From the NCBI GenBank assembly GCA_005889025.1, contig VBCZ01000432.1, positions 1 to 9,943 of the forward strand: DNA of 9,943 nt, written 5' to 3'. Below, piece by piece: positions 1-5,939 of the stretch (its first letter is position 1; every line of letters starts with the position of its first letter). A model generated the notes under the pieces. The model was not told the DNA's origin. It did no database searches and saw only the letters and a program-made list of their open reading frames with translations. A program made the position numbers and the translations under genes. This DNA comes from Betaproteobacteria bacterium (GTDB taxonomy: Bacteria; Pseudomonadota; Gammaproteobacteria; Burkholderiales; Casimicrobiaceae).

Positions 1-355
1 AGATCGCGTCGACCGCGCCCCGCTGCGCGAGATCGAGCGCGAGTCTCAATCCTTCGAGCATGAACGCGCCGTTGGCTGCGCTTGCTTGCGCTCGCGCGAA
101 CGCCGGCGCGTTCCAGCCCGGCCATTCGAGTCGCGCGATGGCGGGCTCGGGCCGCGCGGCGTCGGCGATCGACAGCGCCGGCAGATCGAGCACGATGCCG
201 GACGCGCGTGCGGCGGCGTCGAGGCTCGCGCGTTGCGCGATCAGCCTGATGCGCACCGGCGGCAGTGCCGCCGGTGCTGCGAGAACCTTGGCAACGAGCT
301 CCGGACCGATGCCTGCCGGGTCCCCGGCAAAAACCGCGATGGAGGGCGGAGTCAT
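1..355 (-). CDS. pdxA: PdxA-family dehydrogenase, 5' part only (cut by left window edge)
   Basis: About 118 N-terminal residues are visible; the gene continues beyond position 1. Translating the minus strand from ATG at 355 gives a Rossmann-like start with the PdxA signature GDPAGIGPE at residues 11-19. Near the edge is the alanine-rich helix segment leading to GAVDAI, the part of PdxA that precedes the metal/substrate motif, which lies outside the window. The family contains 4-hydroxythreonine-4-phosphate dehydrogenase (PdxA, vitamin B6 synthesis) and PdxA2-type enzymes that oxidise 4-phospho-threonate or -erythronate in catabolism. The start overlaps the stop of the upstream binding-protein gene by 4 bp (ATGA at 355-352), so the two are probably translationally coupled. 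That setting within a catabolic operon favours a PdxA2-like catabolic role over B6 synthesis; this is inference. Family assignment is sure, substrate is not. Confidence 0.88.
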   Translation of the reverse strand, partial: MTPPSIAVFAGDPAGIGPELVAKVLAAPAALPPVRIRLIAQRASLDAAARASGIVLDLPALSIADAARPEPAIARLEWPGWNAPAFARAQASAANGAFMLEGLRLALDLAQRGAVDAI

Positions 356-1356
356 TCGAGCTTGATGCCGGTGTCGCGGATCAGCTTGCCGTAGCGATCG
401 AAGTCCGCGCGGTTGAGCTCGGCGAATTCCCCGATCGACATCGCGCCGGGCTCGCCGGCGAGGCCGGCAATGCGCCTTCGAACGTCAGGGAGCTTGAGCA
501 CGTTCATGATCTCGTCGTGCAGCCTGGCGACGATGTCCTTGGGCGTGGCTGCCGGCGCGAATACGCCGTACCAGGTCGTCATGTCCAGGCCGGGAAATCC
601 CGCTTCGGCCAGCGTCGGGACGTCGGCAAGCTCGGGCGAGCGTCGCGGCGCAGTGACGGCGAGCGCGCGCAGCTTGCCGCCTTTGATCTGGCCGATGGCC
701 GAAGACGTGGTGTCGAACATGAGTTGGGCGTTGCCGGAAAGCAGATCCGCATGCGCCTGGCTACTTCCCTTGTACGGAATGTGCGTCATCGACACGCCGG
801 CGAGCTTCTTGAACGCCTCGCCGGCGAGATGCTGGGTGCTGCCCGGACCCGACGATGCGAAATTAAATGAGTCCGGCTTCGCCTTCATTTGCGCGACTAG
901 CTCGCGCACATCGCGCGCGCTCACCGACGGACCGACGACGAGGACGTTGGGGACGACCATCACCAGCGCCACCGGGGTGAGGTCCTTCTGGGCGTCGAAG
1001 CTGAGCTTGAGCAGATGCGGCGCGATCGCCTGGCCGGTGTTGGTTGCCACGAGCAGGGTGTGTCCGTCCGGCGCCGACTTGGCCGTGAAGTCGGCGGCGA
1101 TGGTGTTCGACGCGCCGGGACGGTTGTCGACCACGAACGGCTGCTTGAGCGACTCGCCGAGCTTGTCGCCGAGCATGCGCGCGACAATATCGGTGCCGCC
1201 GCCGGCGGGCGCGCCGACTTCCAGATGCACAGGCCGGGACGGATACGATTGCGCGATCGCGCCGGGCGCCGTCGTCGCGATCGCGAAAGCTGCGAGACCG
1301 GCAACAAAACCGGCAAGCGCGGCGGCAGGTGCGATGCGTGGACGATCGCGGCGCAT
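352..1356 (-). CDS. Bug/TctC-family periplasmic solute-binding protein
   Basis: 334 residues, the normal length for the Bug (TctC-like, tripartite tricarboxylate transporter receptor) family. A basic N-terminus and long hydrophobic stretch form a Sec signal peptide with likely cleavage after AIA at residue 35, followed by the typical mature start QSYPSRPVHLEVGAPAGGGTD. Further family landmarks are VVDNRPGASN, the segment PDGHTLLVAT, HIPYKGSSQAHADLLSG, and the C-terminal WYGVFAPAATP. These proteins bind small carboxylated compounds in the periplasm. No TctA/TctB membrane partners are in the window, so this is an orphan receptor here, as is common in Burkholderiales. It starts 2 bp after the FAA-family hydrolase stop and overlaps the PdxA-family gene by 4 bp, so it sits inside a tight minus-strand operon. 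No strong Shine-Dalgarno precedes the ATG, consistent with coupling to the upstream gene. The ligand is unknown; a sugar acid or its breakdown product is a guess from context. Confidence 0.93.
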   Translation of the reverse strand: MRRDRPRIAPAAALAGFVAGLAAFAIATTAPGAIAQSYPSRPVHLEVGAPAGGGTDIVARMLGDKLGESLKQPFVVDNRPGASNTIAADFTAKSAPDGHTLLVATNTGQAIAPHLLKLSFDAQKDLTPVALVMVVPNVLVVGPSVSARDVRELVAQMKAKPDSFNFASSGPGSTQHLAGEAFKKLAGVSMTHIPYKGSSQAHADLLSGNAQLMFDTTSSAIGQIKGGKLRALAVTAPRRSPELADVPTLAEAGFPGLDMTTWYGVFAPAATPKDIVARLHDEIMNVLKLPDVRRRIAGLAGEPGAMSIGEFAELNRADFDRYGKLIRDTGIKLE

Positions 1357-1358
1357 GC

Positions 1359-2219
1359 TTAGCGCGCTTTCCGGAACGGCACCACCCGCTGCTTTTGCTC
1401 GCCGAGGCCCTGGATGCCCAGCGTGACGACATCGCCGGGTTTGAGGAACTGGGGTGTCGGCTTCATGCCAATGCCCACACCCGGCGGAGTCCCTGTGGTA
1501 ATGACGTCACCCGGAAGGAGCGTCATATACGACGAGACGTCGGCGACCAGCGCGTCGACGCCGAAGATCATCGTGCGCGTATTGCCGGTCTGCTTTCTTT
1601 CGCCGTTGACGTCGAGCCACATGTCGAGATTTTGCGGATCCTCGATTTCATCGGCAGTGACAAGATACGGCCCGATCGGTCCAAAGGTATCGCAACCCTT
1701 GCCCTTGCTCCACTGCGAGCCGCTGCGCTTCATCTGGTACTCGCGCTCGGAGACGTCGTTGACCACGCAGTATCCGGCGACGTAGCGCATGGCATCCTTC
1801 ACGGCGACGCGGCGCGCAGTGCGGCCGATGACAACGCCGAGCTCGACTTCCCAATCGGTGTGCGTCGAGTCCGGAGGCAGCATGATGTTGTCGTTGGCGC
1901 CGACGATGCAGGTTTCGGCCTTGTAGAAAACGATCGGATTATCGGGAATGGGCGAGCCCGTCTCCTTCGCGTGATCGATGTAGTTGAGACCGATGGCGAC
2001 GAATTTCGACGGCGTCGCCACGCAGGGACCGAGACGGGGCCGGCCTTTCACCGCGGGAAGCCGGCGCGGATCGACCTTGCGCAATCTCGCAAGCTCGGTG
2101 GGCGCGAGCGATACGGCGTCGATGTCCTTGACCTTGCGCGACAGATCACGCAACTGCCCTTCGGCGTCGATCATGCCGGGTTTTTCCCTGCCTGGCGCTC
2201 CAAAGCGAACGAGTTTCAT
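1359..2219 (-). CDS. Fumarylacetoacetate-hydrolase-family enzyme, likely 2,4-diketo-3-deoxy-sugar-acid hydrolase
   Basis: 286 residues, full length for the FAH-superfamily group often annotated ureidoglycolate lyase or 2,4-diketo-3-deoxy-L-fuconate hydrolase. Visible landmarks are IGLNYIDHAKE at 76-86 (H83 and E86 as the likely catalytic pair), the metal ligands E124 and E126 in DWEVELGVVIG and D155 in NDVSEREYQ, SKGKGCDTFGP with K174, and TGTPPGVG at 242-249. Known relatives hydrolyse a C-C bond in a 2,4-diketo acid, giving pyruvate plus a small hydroxy acid such as lactate or glycolate. Start ATG at 2219 has a good Shine-Dalgarno, AGGAG at 2230-2226, six bases upstream. The neighbouring SDR is of the kind that makes the diketo substrate, which supports this reading over ureidoglycolate lyase; no purine or allantoin gene is near. 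Since that SDR is broken here, the hydrolase may lack its natural supplier. Fold and family are secure; precise substrate is inferred. Confidence 0.92.
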   Translation of the reverse strand: MKLVRFGAPGREKPGMIDAEGQLRDLSRKVKDIDAVSLAPTELARLRKVDPRRLPAVKGRPRLGPCVATPSKFVAIGLNYIDHAKETGSPIPDNPIVFYKAETCIVGANDNIMLPPDSTHTDWEVELGVVIGRTARRVAVKDAMRYVAGYCVVNDVSEREYQMKRSGSQWSKGKGCDTFGPIGPYLVTADEIEDPQNLDMWLDVNGERKQTGNTRTMIFGVDALVADVSSYMTLLPGDVITTGTPPGVGIGMKPTPQFLKPGDVVTLGIQGLGEQKQRVVPFRKAR

Positions 2220-2311
2220 GCGTTGCTCCTAATGAGTTGAAGCGAGTTGAACTTGACTTTCGAGCCGGGAAGAAAGCGAGGAGAACGGCCGCTGGCAAGG
2301 CGCCGCCTCAT

Positions 2312-2347
2312 TTGCCACCTGAGTTGCCACCTGAGTTGCCACCTGAG
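2312..2347. repeat. Triple 12-bp tandem repeat in the SDR/FAH intergenic gap
   Basis: Three perfect head-to-tail copies of TTGCCACCTGAG occupy 2312-2323, 2324-2335 and 2336-2347. On the transcribed (minus) strand the unit is CTCAGGTGGCAA. They lie in the 211-bp noncoding gap between the broken SDR gene and the hydrolase gene. The unit length is a multiple of three, so the repeats keep open short reading frames on both strands, but none of those looks like a protein. Role unknown; simple slippage expansion or a regulatory array are both possible. Confidence 0.9.
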
Positions 2348-2401
2348 TTTCGAGCGGAGTGTACACGTCAGTACATGAGCATCGGAAGCGAGCCGCAATG
2401 T

Positions 2402-2423
2402 CGTCGGCAGTTGTTATCCGACG
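2402..2423 (-). terminator. Weak hairpin just downstream of the SDR stop
   Basis: CGTCGG at 2402-2407 is complementary to CCGACG at 2418-2423, a six-base stem with a ten-base loop, beginning about seven bases after the SDR stop codon on the minus strand. No T tract follows, so an intrinsic terminator is only a weak suggestion. It could instead be a chance inverted repeat. Confidence 0.2.
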
Positions 2424-2430
2424 CATTACA

Positions 2431-3110
2431 CTAGATCGTCATTCCGCCGTCGACTGAATACACGTTTCCGGTCGCGAACGCCGATTCGTCCGACGCGAGA
2501 AAAACCACGATTGGCGCGATCTCTTCGGGCTTGGCGAGCCTGCCCATCGGCTGTCGCGCGATGAACGCCTTGCGCGCCTCGACGGGATTGGCTTGCGCAT
2601 TGATACGCTCGTGCAGCGACGGCGTATCGACCGTACCGGGCGCAATCGCGTTGCAGCGTATGCCCTTGGTGACAAAGTCCGCAGCGACGGACTTGGTCAG
2701 CCCGACCACCGCCGCCTTGCTCGCGCCGTAGGCGCACCGGTTGGGGATGCCTTTGATCGAGCACACTTTATCGTCATGTACATGGCGCGCACGTTAAGCC
2801 TGAAGCTGAAATCCCAATCTTTGGGCGAGCAGTCCAGGATAGTGCCGTTGTGTACGTACCCCGCGCAATTGAACAGAATGGAGAGCGGCGGCAATTCGTC
2901 GATGGTCCTGGCAATCGCGCCGTCGTCGAGCACATCGAGCACGCGGGTCTGGATGCCGGCGGCGCCGGCGTAGTGCTCCAAGAGAGCAGGATTGACGTCG
3001 GTCGCGTAGACCCTGGCCCCTTCCCGCGCCATCGCGACCGCGCTCGCGCGCCCGATACCCTGACCCGCGGCGGTGACGAGCGCGATTTTCCCGGCAAGGC
3101 GTCCGCTCAA
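2431..3110 (-). pseudogene. Short-chain dehydrogenase (2-keto-3-deoxy-sugar-acid dehydrogenase type), broken by deletion and frameshift
   Basis: The first 115 residues, from TTG at 3110, form a classical SDR N-terminus: LAGKIALV, cofactor motif TAAGQGIG at 13-20, TDVN at the end of strand 2, NCAG at 81-84 and the LNVRAMYMTIK helix. TTG is chosen because AGGAG at 3122-3118 sits seven bases upstream and SGRLAGK is the usual family start. At about 2766 the frame changes. The remaining 111 residues, with YGASK, GLTKSVAADF, IRCNAIAPGTVDTPS and a C-terminal GNVYSVDGGMTI, lie in another frame. Compared from memory with the BDH2/2-keto-3-deoxy-L-fuconate dehydrogenase family (about 245 residues), roughly 19-20 residues between MTIK and the SIKG segment are absent. 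That block normally carries the catalytic serine (NMSS). The 680 nt present plus about 58-61 missing would restore the expected length. As written the protein is truncated and dead. Family relatives oxidise a 2-keto-3-deoxy acid to a 2,4-diketo acid, which fits the hydrolase next door. Confidence 0.85.
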
Positions 3111-3163
3111 GCGATTGCTCCTAGGGACAAGGCGACCAGAGCACCGCGCCGCCAAACCGGAAG

Positions 3164-3192
3164 CATATATGAATAGGTCGAAAAATTGGTAA
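3164..3192 (-). promoter_or_regulatory. Candidate sigma-70 promoter for the minus-strand operon
   Basis: On the minus strand TTACCA (3192-3187, -35-like) is followed after exactly 17 bases by TATATG (3169-3164, -10-like), each matching four of six consensus positions. This lies about 50 bp before the SDR start in the most AT-rich part of the window. The -35 element overlaps the candidate FadR-type operator, so repression by the divergently encoded regulator would be straightforward. This is pattern matching only. Confidence 0.4.
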
Positions 3193-3206
3193 GACCACTT
3201 GACCAA
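3186..3206. promoter_or_regulatory. Candidate FadR/GntR operator in the divergent control region
   Basis: TGGTAAGACCA at 3187-3197 is a perfect TGGT-N3-ACCA palindrome, the core layout recognised by FadR-subfamily GntR regulators. A further ACCAA at 3202-3206 pairs with TTGGT at 3186-3190, giving a second, nested symmetry. The site is between the minus-strand operon and the gntR gene. On the plus strand a poor promoter-like pair, TTGACC at 3199-3204 and TTAGCT at 3222-3227 with 17-base spacing, also overlaps it. The simplest reading is that the adjacent regulator binds here and controls both directions. Binding is inferred, the symmetry is seen. Confidence 0.5.
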
Positions 3207-3260
3207 ATAGCCGGATTTTGTTTAGCTGCGAAGGCGGCATTCGTTCAGGCTATTCCGTCC

Positions 3261-3965
3261 ATGCCGATTCAAAGTATCGAGCCCCGCAGGCTCTATCGGC
3301 AGATCGCCGACCAGATCCGAACGCTGATACGCTCGGGCGAGTTTTCGGCGGGATCGCGCTTGCCGCCGGAGCGGGATCTGGCGCGTCAGCTCGGGGTGTC
3401 CAGGCCTTCGGTTCGCGAAGGTCTGATTGCGCTGGAGGTCGAGGGCCTGGTCGAGGTTCGCATCGGCTCCGGCATCTCCGTGCTCGATGCCTCGCGCAAC
3501 GGCGACGGCCGTCCGGAGCATCAGGCGCTCGCCGGTCCGTTCGAATTGCTCCGCGCGCGCTCGGTCGTCGAAGGAGAATGCGCGGCGCTCGCCGCCCGCT
3601 CGGCAAAAAAGGCGCAGCTCGCGGCGATGGAGGAATCGTTGGAGATGATGCAGAAGGAGATGGAAGTCGCGACGCCCGCGGTGAACGCCGACCGCCTGTT
3701 TCATTTGCGCGTCGCGGAAGGCACGGGCAACGGCGCGCTGGTTCAGGTCGTGAAGATGCTCTGGGAAGAGCGGACCGGCCCACTGTATAAGCAGCTCGAG
3801 CACCATTATGACTCGCAGGAGCTGTGGGATGCGGCGCTTTCCGAGCATCGCGCGGTCGTAAACGCGATCGCTGCGCGTGAGCCGACCGCTGCCCGGGCCG
3901 CGATGCAGAGGCACCTCAATCAGGCTTACAAGCGTTTCAGCACGGGCTGGAACGCACTCCAGTAG
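3261..3965 (+). CDS. GntR-family transcriptional regulator, FadR subfamily
   Basis: 234 residues from ATG at 3261. The N-terminal winged helix-turn-helix (about residues 10-75) has the family pattern LYRQIADQIRTLI, LPPERDLARQLGVSRPSVREGL and VEVRIGSG. The C-terminal all-helical FCD domain (about 95-225) retains the usual metal-ligand set D144, H148, H196 and H218, so it probably binds a metal-chelated carboxylate effector. The reading frame is open further upstream to a TTG at 3186, but that start lies within the candidate operator and adds a segment unlike the family; the ATG gives the normal length, though its Shine-Dalgarno is poor. It is divergent from the SDR/hydrolase operon and leads into the IdnD-like gene, whose ribosome-binding site overlaps its stop codon. 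It probably represses the locus until a sugar acid or its keto-deoxy product accumulates. The effector is not known. Confidence 0.92.
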   Translation: MPIQSIEPRRLYRQIADQIRTLIRSGEFSAGSRLPPERDLARQLGVSRPSVREGLIALEVEGLVEVRIGSGISVLDASRNGDGRPEHQALAGPFELLRARSVVEGECAALAARSAKKAQLAAMEESLEMMQKEMEVATPAVNADRLFHLRVAEGTGNGALVQVVKMLWEERTGPLYKQLEHHYDSQELWDAALSEHRAVVNAIAAREPTAARAAMQRHLNQAYKRFSTGWNALQ

Positions 3966-3975
3966 GAGATATTCC

Positions 3976-5001
3976 ATGCTCACATGCCGTATTCACGCCA
4001 AGGAAGATCTGCGTATCGAATCCATCCCCGATCCGAGCATTGGTCCAGGCCAAGTCCTCGTGCGGCTTGGCGCAGGGGGAATCTGCGGGTCCGACATGCA
4101 CTATTATTTCGAAGGCCGAAACGGAAGCTTTGTCATTCGCGAGCCCTTGGTCCCGGGCCACGAAGCCTCCGGCGTCGTCGCCAAGACCGGGCCCGGCGTC
4201 TCCCGCGTCAAGGTAGGCGACAAGATCGCGGTGAGCCCGTCGCACGCCTGCGGGCAATGCGACTACTGCCGCGATGGACGCGAGCATCTCTGCCGCAACA
4301 TGCGTTTTCTCGGCAGCGCGAGCCTCTACCCCCATGTACAGGGGATGTTCTGCGAGTACTTCGTCATGGGCGAGCGGCAGTGCTATCCGGTCGCGGGCGA
4401 CATTTCACTCGGTGAGCTCGCGTTTGCCGAGCCTCTGGCAGTGGCACTGCACGCGGTGAACCGCGGGCCACCGCTTCTCGGCAAGTCGGTACTCGTCACC
4501 GGCGCCGGCACCATCGGCTGTCTCACCGTGATCGCGGCGCGCCTGGGCGGCGCGAAACATGTTGCCGTGTCCGATGTTCTCGACCGTCCCCTCGAACAGG
4601 CGATGCGCGTCGGCGCCGACCGGACGATTCGCGCCGACCGCGATGCCGACGCCCTTTCTGCGCCGCAGTTCGATGTCGCCTACGAAGTTTCCGGCAGCTT
4701 CGCGGCGCTCAAAGGCTGCGTCGCCGCCGTCAAGCGCGGCGGAACGGTGCTCCAGGTGGGAACGCTGCCGCACGAGCCGCTTCCCTTTGTCGTCAACGAC
4801 ATCATGGCCAAAGAGCTCGATCTTAAAGGGGCGTTTCGCTGGGGCATCGAATTCGATTGGGCCGTCGAATACCTTTCGTCACGGCGGGTCGATGTGCGAC
4901 CGCTGATTTCCGGACAATATCCGCTGGAGGAAGCGGTCAAGGCGTTTCACCTCGCCAAGGACAAGTCGCAAAGCACCAAGGTCCAACTCATCGCAGCGTG
5001 A
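3976..5001 (+). CDS. idnD: Zinc-dependent medium-chain dehydrogenase, L-idonate 5-dehydrogenase-like
   Basis: 341 residues, matching the length of Escherichia coli IdnD. Catalytic zinc ligands are visible as C36 in GGICGSDMHYY, H61-E62 in VPGHEASG and E151 in FAEPLAVALHAV. The four structural-zinc cysteines C91, C94, C97 and C105 lie in CGQCDYCRDGREHLC. The nucleotide fold has GAGTIG at 175-180 and an acidic D199 after strand 2, suggesting NAD(H) preference. The stretch NMRFLGSASLYPHVQGMF closely recalls the IdnD pattern MRF-GSA-(F/Y)PHV-G-F. IdnD interconverts L-idonate and 5-keto-gluconate in the cytoplasm; relatives act on other polyols and aldonates, so the true substrate here may be a different hexonate. 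AGGAG at 3964-3968 overlaps the regulator's stop, giving tight coupling, and dctP follows after 32 bp, placing the enzyme in the same operon as its probable transporter. The gene appears complete. Confidence 0.92.
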   Translation: MLTCRIHAKEDLRIESIPDPSIGPGQVLVRLGAGGICGSDMHYYFEGRNGSFVIREPLVPGHEASGVVAKTGPGVSRVKVGDKIAVSPSHACGQCDYCRDGREHLCRNMRFLGSASLYPHVQGMFCEYFVMGERQCYPVAGDISLGELAFAEPLAVALHAVNRGPPLLGKSVLVTGAGTIGCLTVIAARLGGAKHVAVSDVLDRPLEQAMRVGADRTIRADRDADALSAPQFDVAYEVSGSFAALKGCVAAVKRGGTVLQVGTLPHEPLPFVVNDIMAKELDLKGAFRWGIEFDWAVEYLSSRRVDVRPLISGQYPLEEAVKAFHLAKDKSQSTKVQLIAA

Positions 5002-5033
5002 ATTCGACAGGGCATCATCAAGGGAGGAACGAC

Positions 5034-5939
5034 ATGCTTCGTATCGCCAGGGTCATTTTCGCCGCCGCCGCATTGTTCGCCTGCGCAACGGCCGGCGCGC
5101 AACCCACCAAACTCAAGTGGGCGCACGTCTACGAGACCTCCGAGCCGTATCACACCTGGTCGGTCTGGGCCGCGGGAGAGATCGAGAAGCGCACCAACGG
5201 CAAGTACCACATCGACGTCTTTCCCGCGTCGAGCCTGGGCAAGGAGTCCGACCTCAACCAGGGTCTGACCCTCGGCTCGGTCGACATGATCATCTCGGGA
5301 CTCTCCTTTGCCGCGCGCACCATGCCGCGCATCGGCGTCGGTTATTACCCCTACACGTTTCGCGACGGCGATCGGATCCAGATCACCGCGATGACTTACT
5401 ACGGCGCGAGGCACACGACGTCGAACAAGAACTTTACCGATTGCGCGGGTATGAAGGGGCTGAAGATGCGCGTCCCCGACGTGCCGGCCTACCTCGCCTT
5501 GCCGAAGTCGTGCGGCGCGAATCCGACGCCGATCGCGTTCGCGGAGGTCTATCTCGCGCTCCAGAACGGAACCGTCGACGCGCAGGAGAATCCCTTGACG
5601 ACCATCGAGGCCAAGAAATTCTACGAAGTGCAGAAATACATCATCCTGACGGGGCATATCGTCGACTCACTGGCGACCCAGATCGCGCCGCACGTCTGGA
5701 GCAAGCTATCGGATCCAGAAAAAAAGATTTTCTCCGACGTGATGCAGGAAGCGGCTGCCAAGGCGACGGCGCAGATCCAGAAACGCGAGGGCGAGCTGGT
5801 CGATGAGTTCCGCAAGAAGGGACTGACCGTCACCGCGGTCGACAAGAAATCGTTCCAGGATGCGATATTGAAGAACGTCACTTTCGAGTCGATGGGCTAC
5901 TCCAAGGCCGATTGGGACAAGATCCAGGCGCTGCGCTGA
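5034..5939 (+). CDS. dctP: TRAP transporter substrate-binding protein (DctP), with an apparent internal deletion
   Basis: 301 residues from ATG at 5034, preceded by GGAGG at 5023-5027. A signal peptide ends near CATAGA (about residue 22), so the mature protein is periplasmic. DctP/SiaP-like landmarks are LGKESDLNQGLTLGSVDMI, YYPYTFRD, GLKMRVPDVPAY with R146, the conserved arginine that holds the ligand carboxylate, and AEVYLALQNGTVDAQENPL, then FYEVQKYIILTGH. Relatives are usually about 325 residues. Here the sequence runs from FRDGDR (110-114) straight into IQITAMTYYGARH. A block of about 25 residues that normally separates these motifs, a helix typically reading like AY-KSDLFKEL, is missing, with the frame kept. 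The protein may therefore fold poorly even though every other motif is intact. It is followed by dctQ with a TGATG stop-start overlap. Role: capture of a carboxylated sugar for DctQM. Confidence 0.9.
   Translation: MLRIARVIFAAAALFACATAGAQPTKLKWAHVYETSEPYHTWSVWAAGEIEKRTNGKYHIDVFPASSLGKESDLNQGLTLGSVDMIISGLSFAARTMPRIGVGYYPYTFRDGDRIQITAMTYYGARHTTSNKNFTDCAGMKGLKMRVPDVPAYLALPKSCGANPTPIAFAEVYLALQNGTVDAQENPLTTIEAKKFYEVQKYIILTGHIVDSLATQIAPHVWSKLSDPEKKIFSDVMQEAAAKATAQIQKREGELVDEFRKKGLTVTAVDKKSFQDAILKNVTFESMGYSKADWDKIQALR

Noticed and set aside
413..1426. Long plus-strand open frame of 337 codons opposite the Bug gene
   Set aside because: It is an antisense shadow in GC-rich DNA: its product has no recognisable domain while the minus strand encodes a complete Bug protein.
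2360..2375. Inverted repeat TGTAC-N6-GTACA upstream of the hydrolase gene
   Set aside because: Only five bases per arm, with no clear promoter or regulator link; too weak to call a site.
2431..2766. A separate small gene starting at GTG 2766 and covering the C-terminal half of the SDR
   Set aside because: It begins exactly at the lesion, has no ribosome-binding site, and encodes only the back half of a known fold including YGASK; it is the downstream fragment of one broken gene.
2755..2780. Programmed ribosomal frameshift in the SDR
   Set aside because: A frameshift alone would still leave out about 19-20 residues including the catalytic serine, and no classical slippery heptamer with a stimulatory structure is evident.
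3186..3260. Regulator start at TTG 3186
   Set aside because: It would place the start codon inside the candidate operator and add 25 residues not seen in FadR-type regulators; ATG 3261 gives the normal N-terminus.
4857..5033. Upstream extension of dctP into the idnD-like gene
   Set aside because: The added residues match nothing and would hide the signal peptide; ATG at 5034 has a strong GGAGG site.
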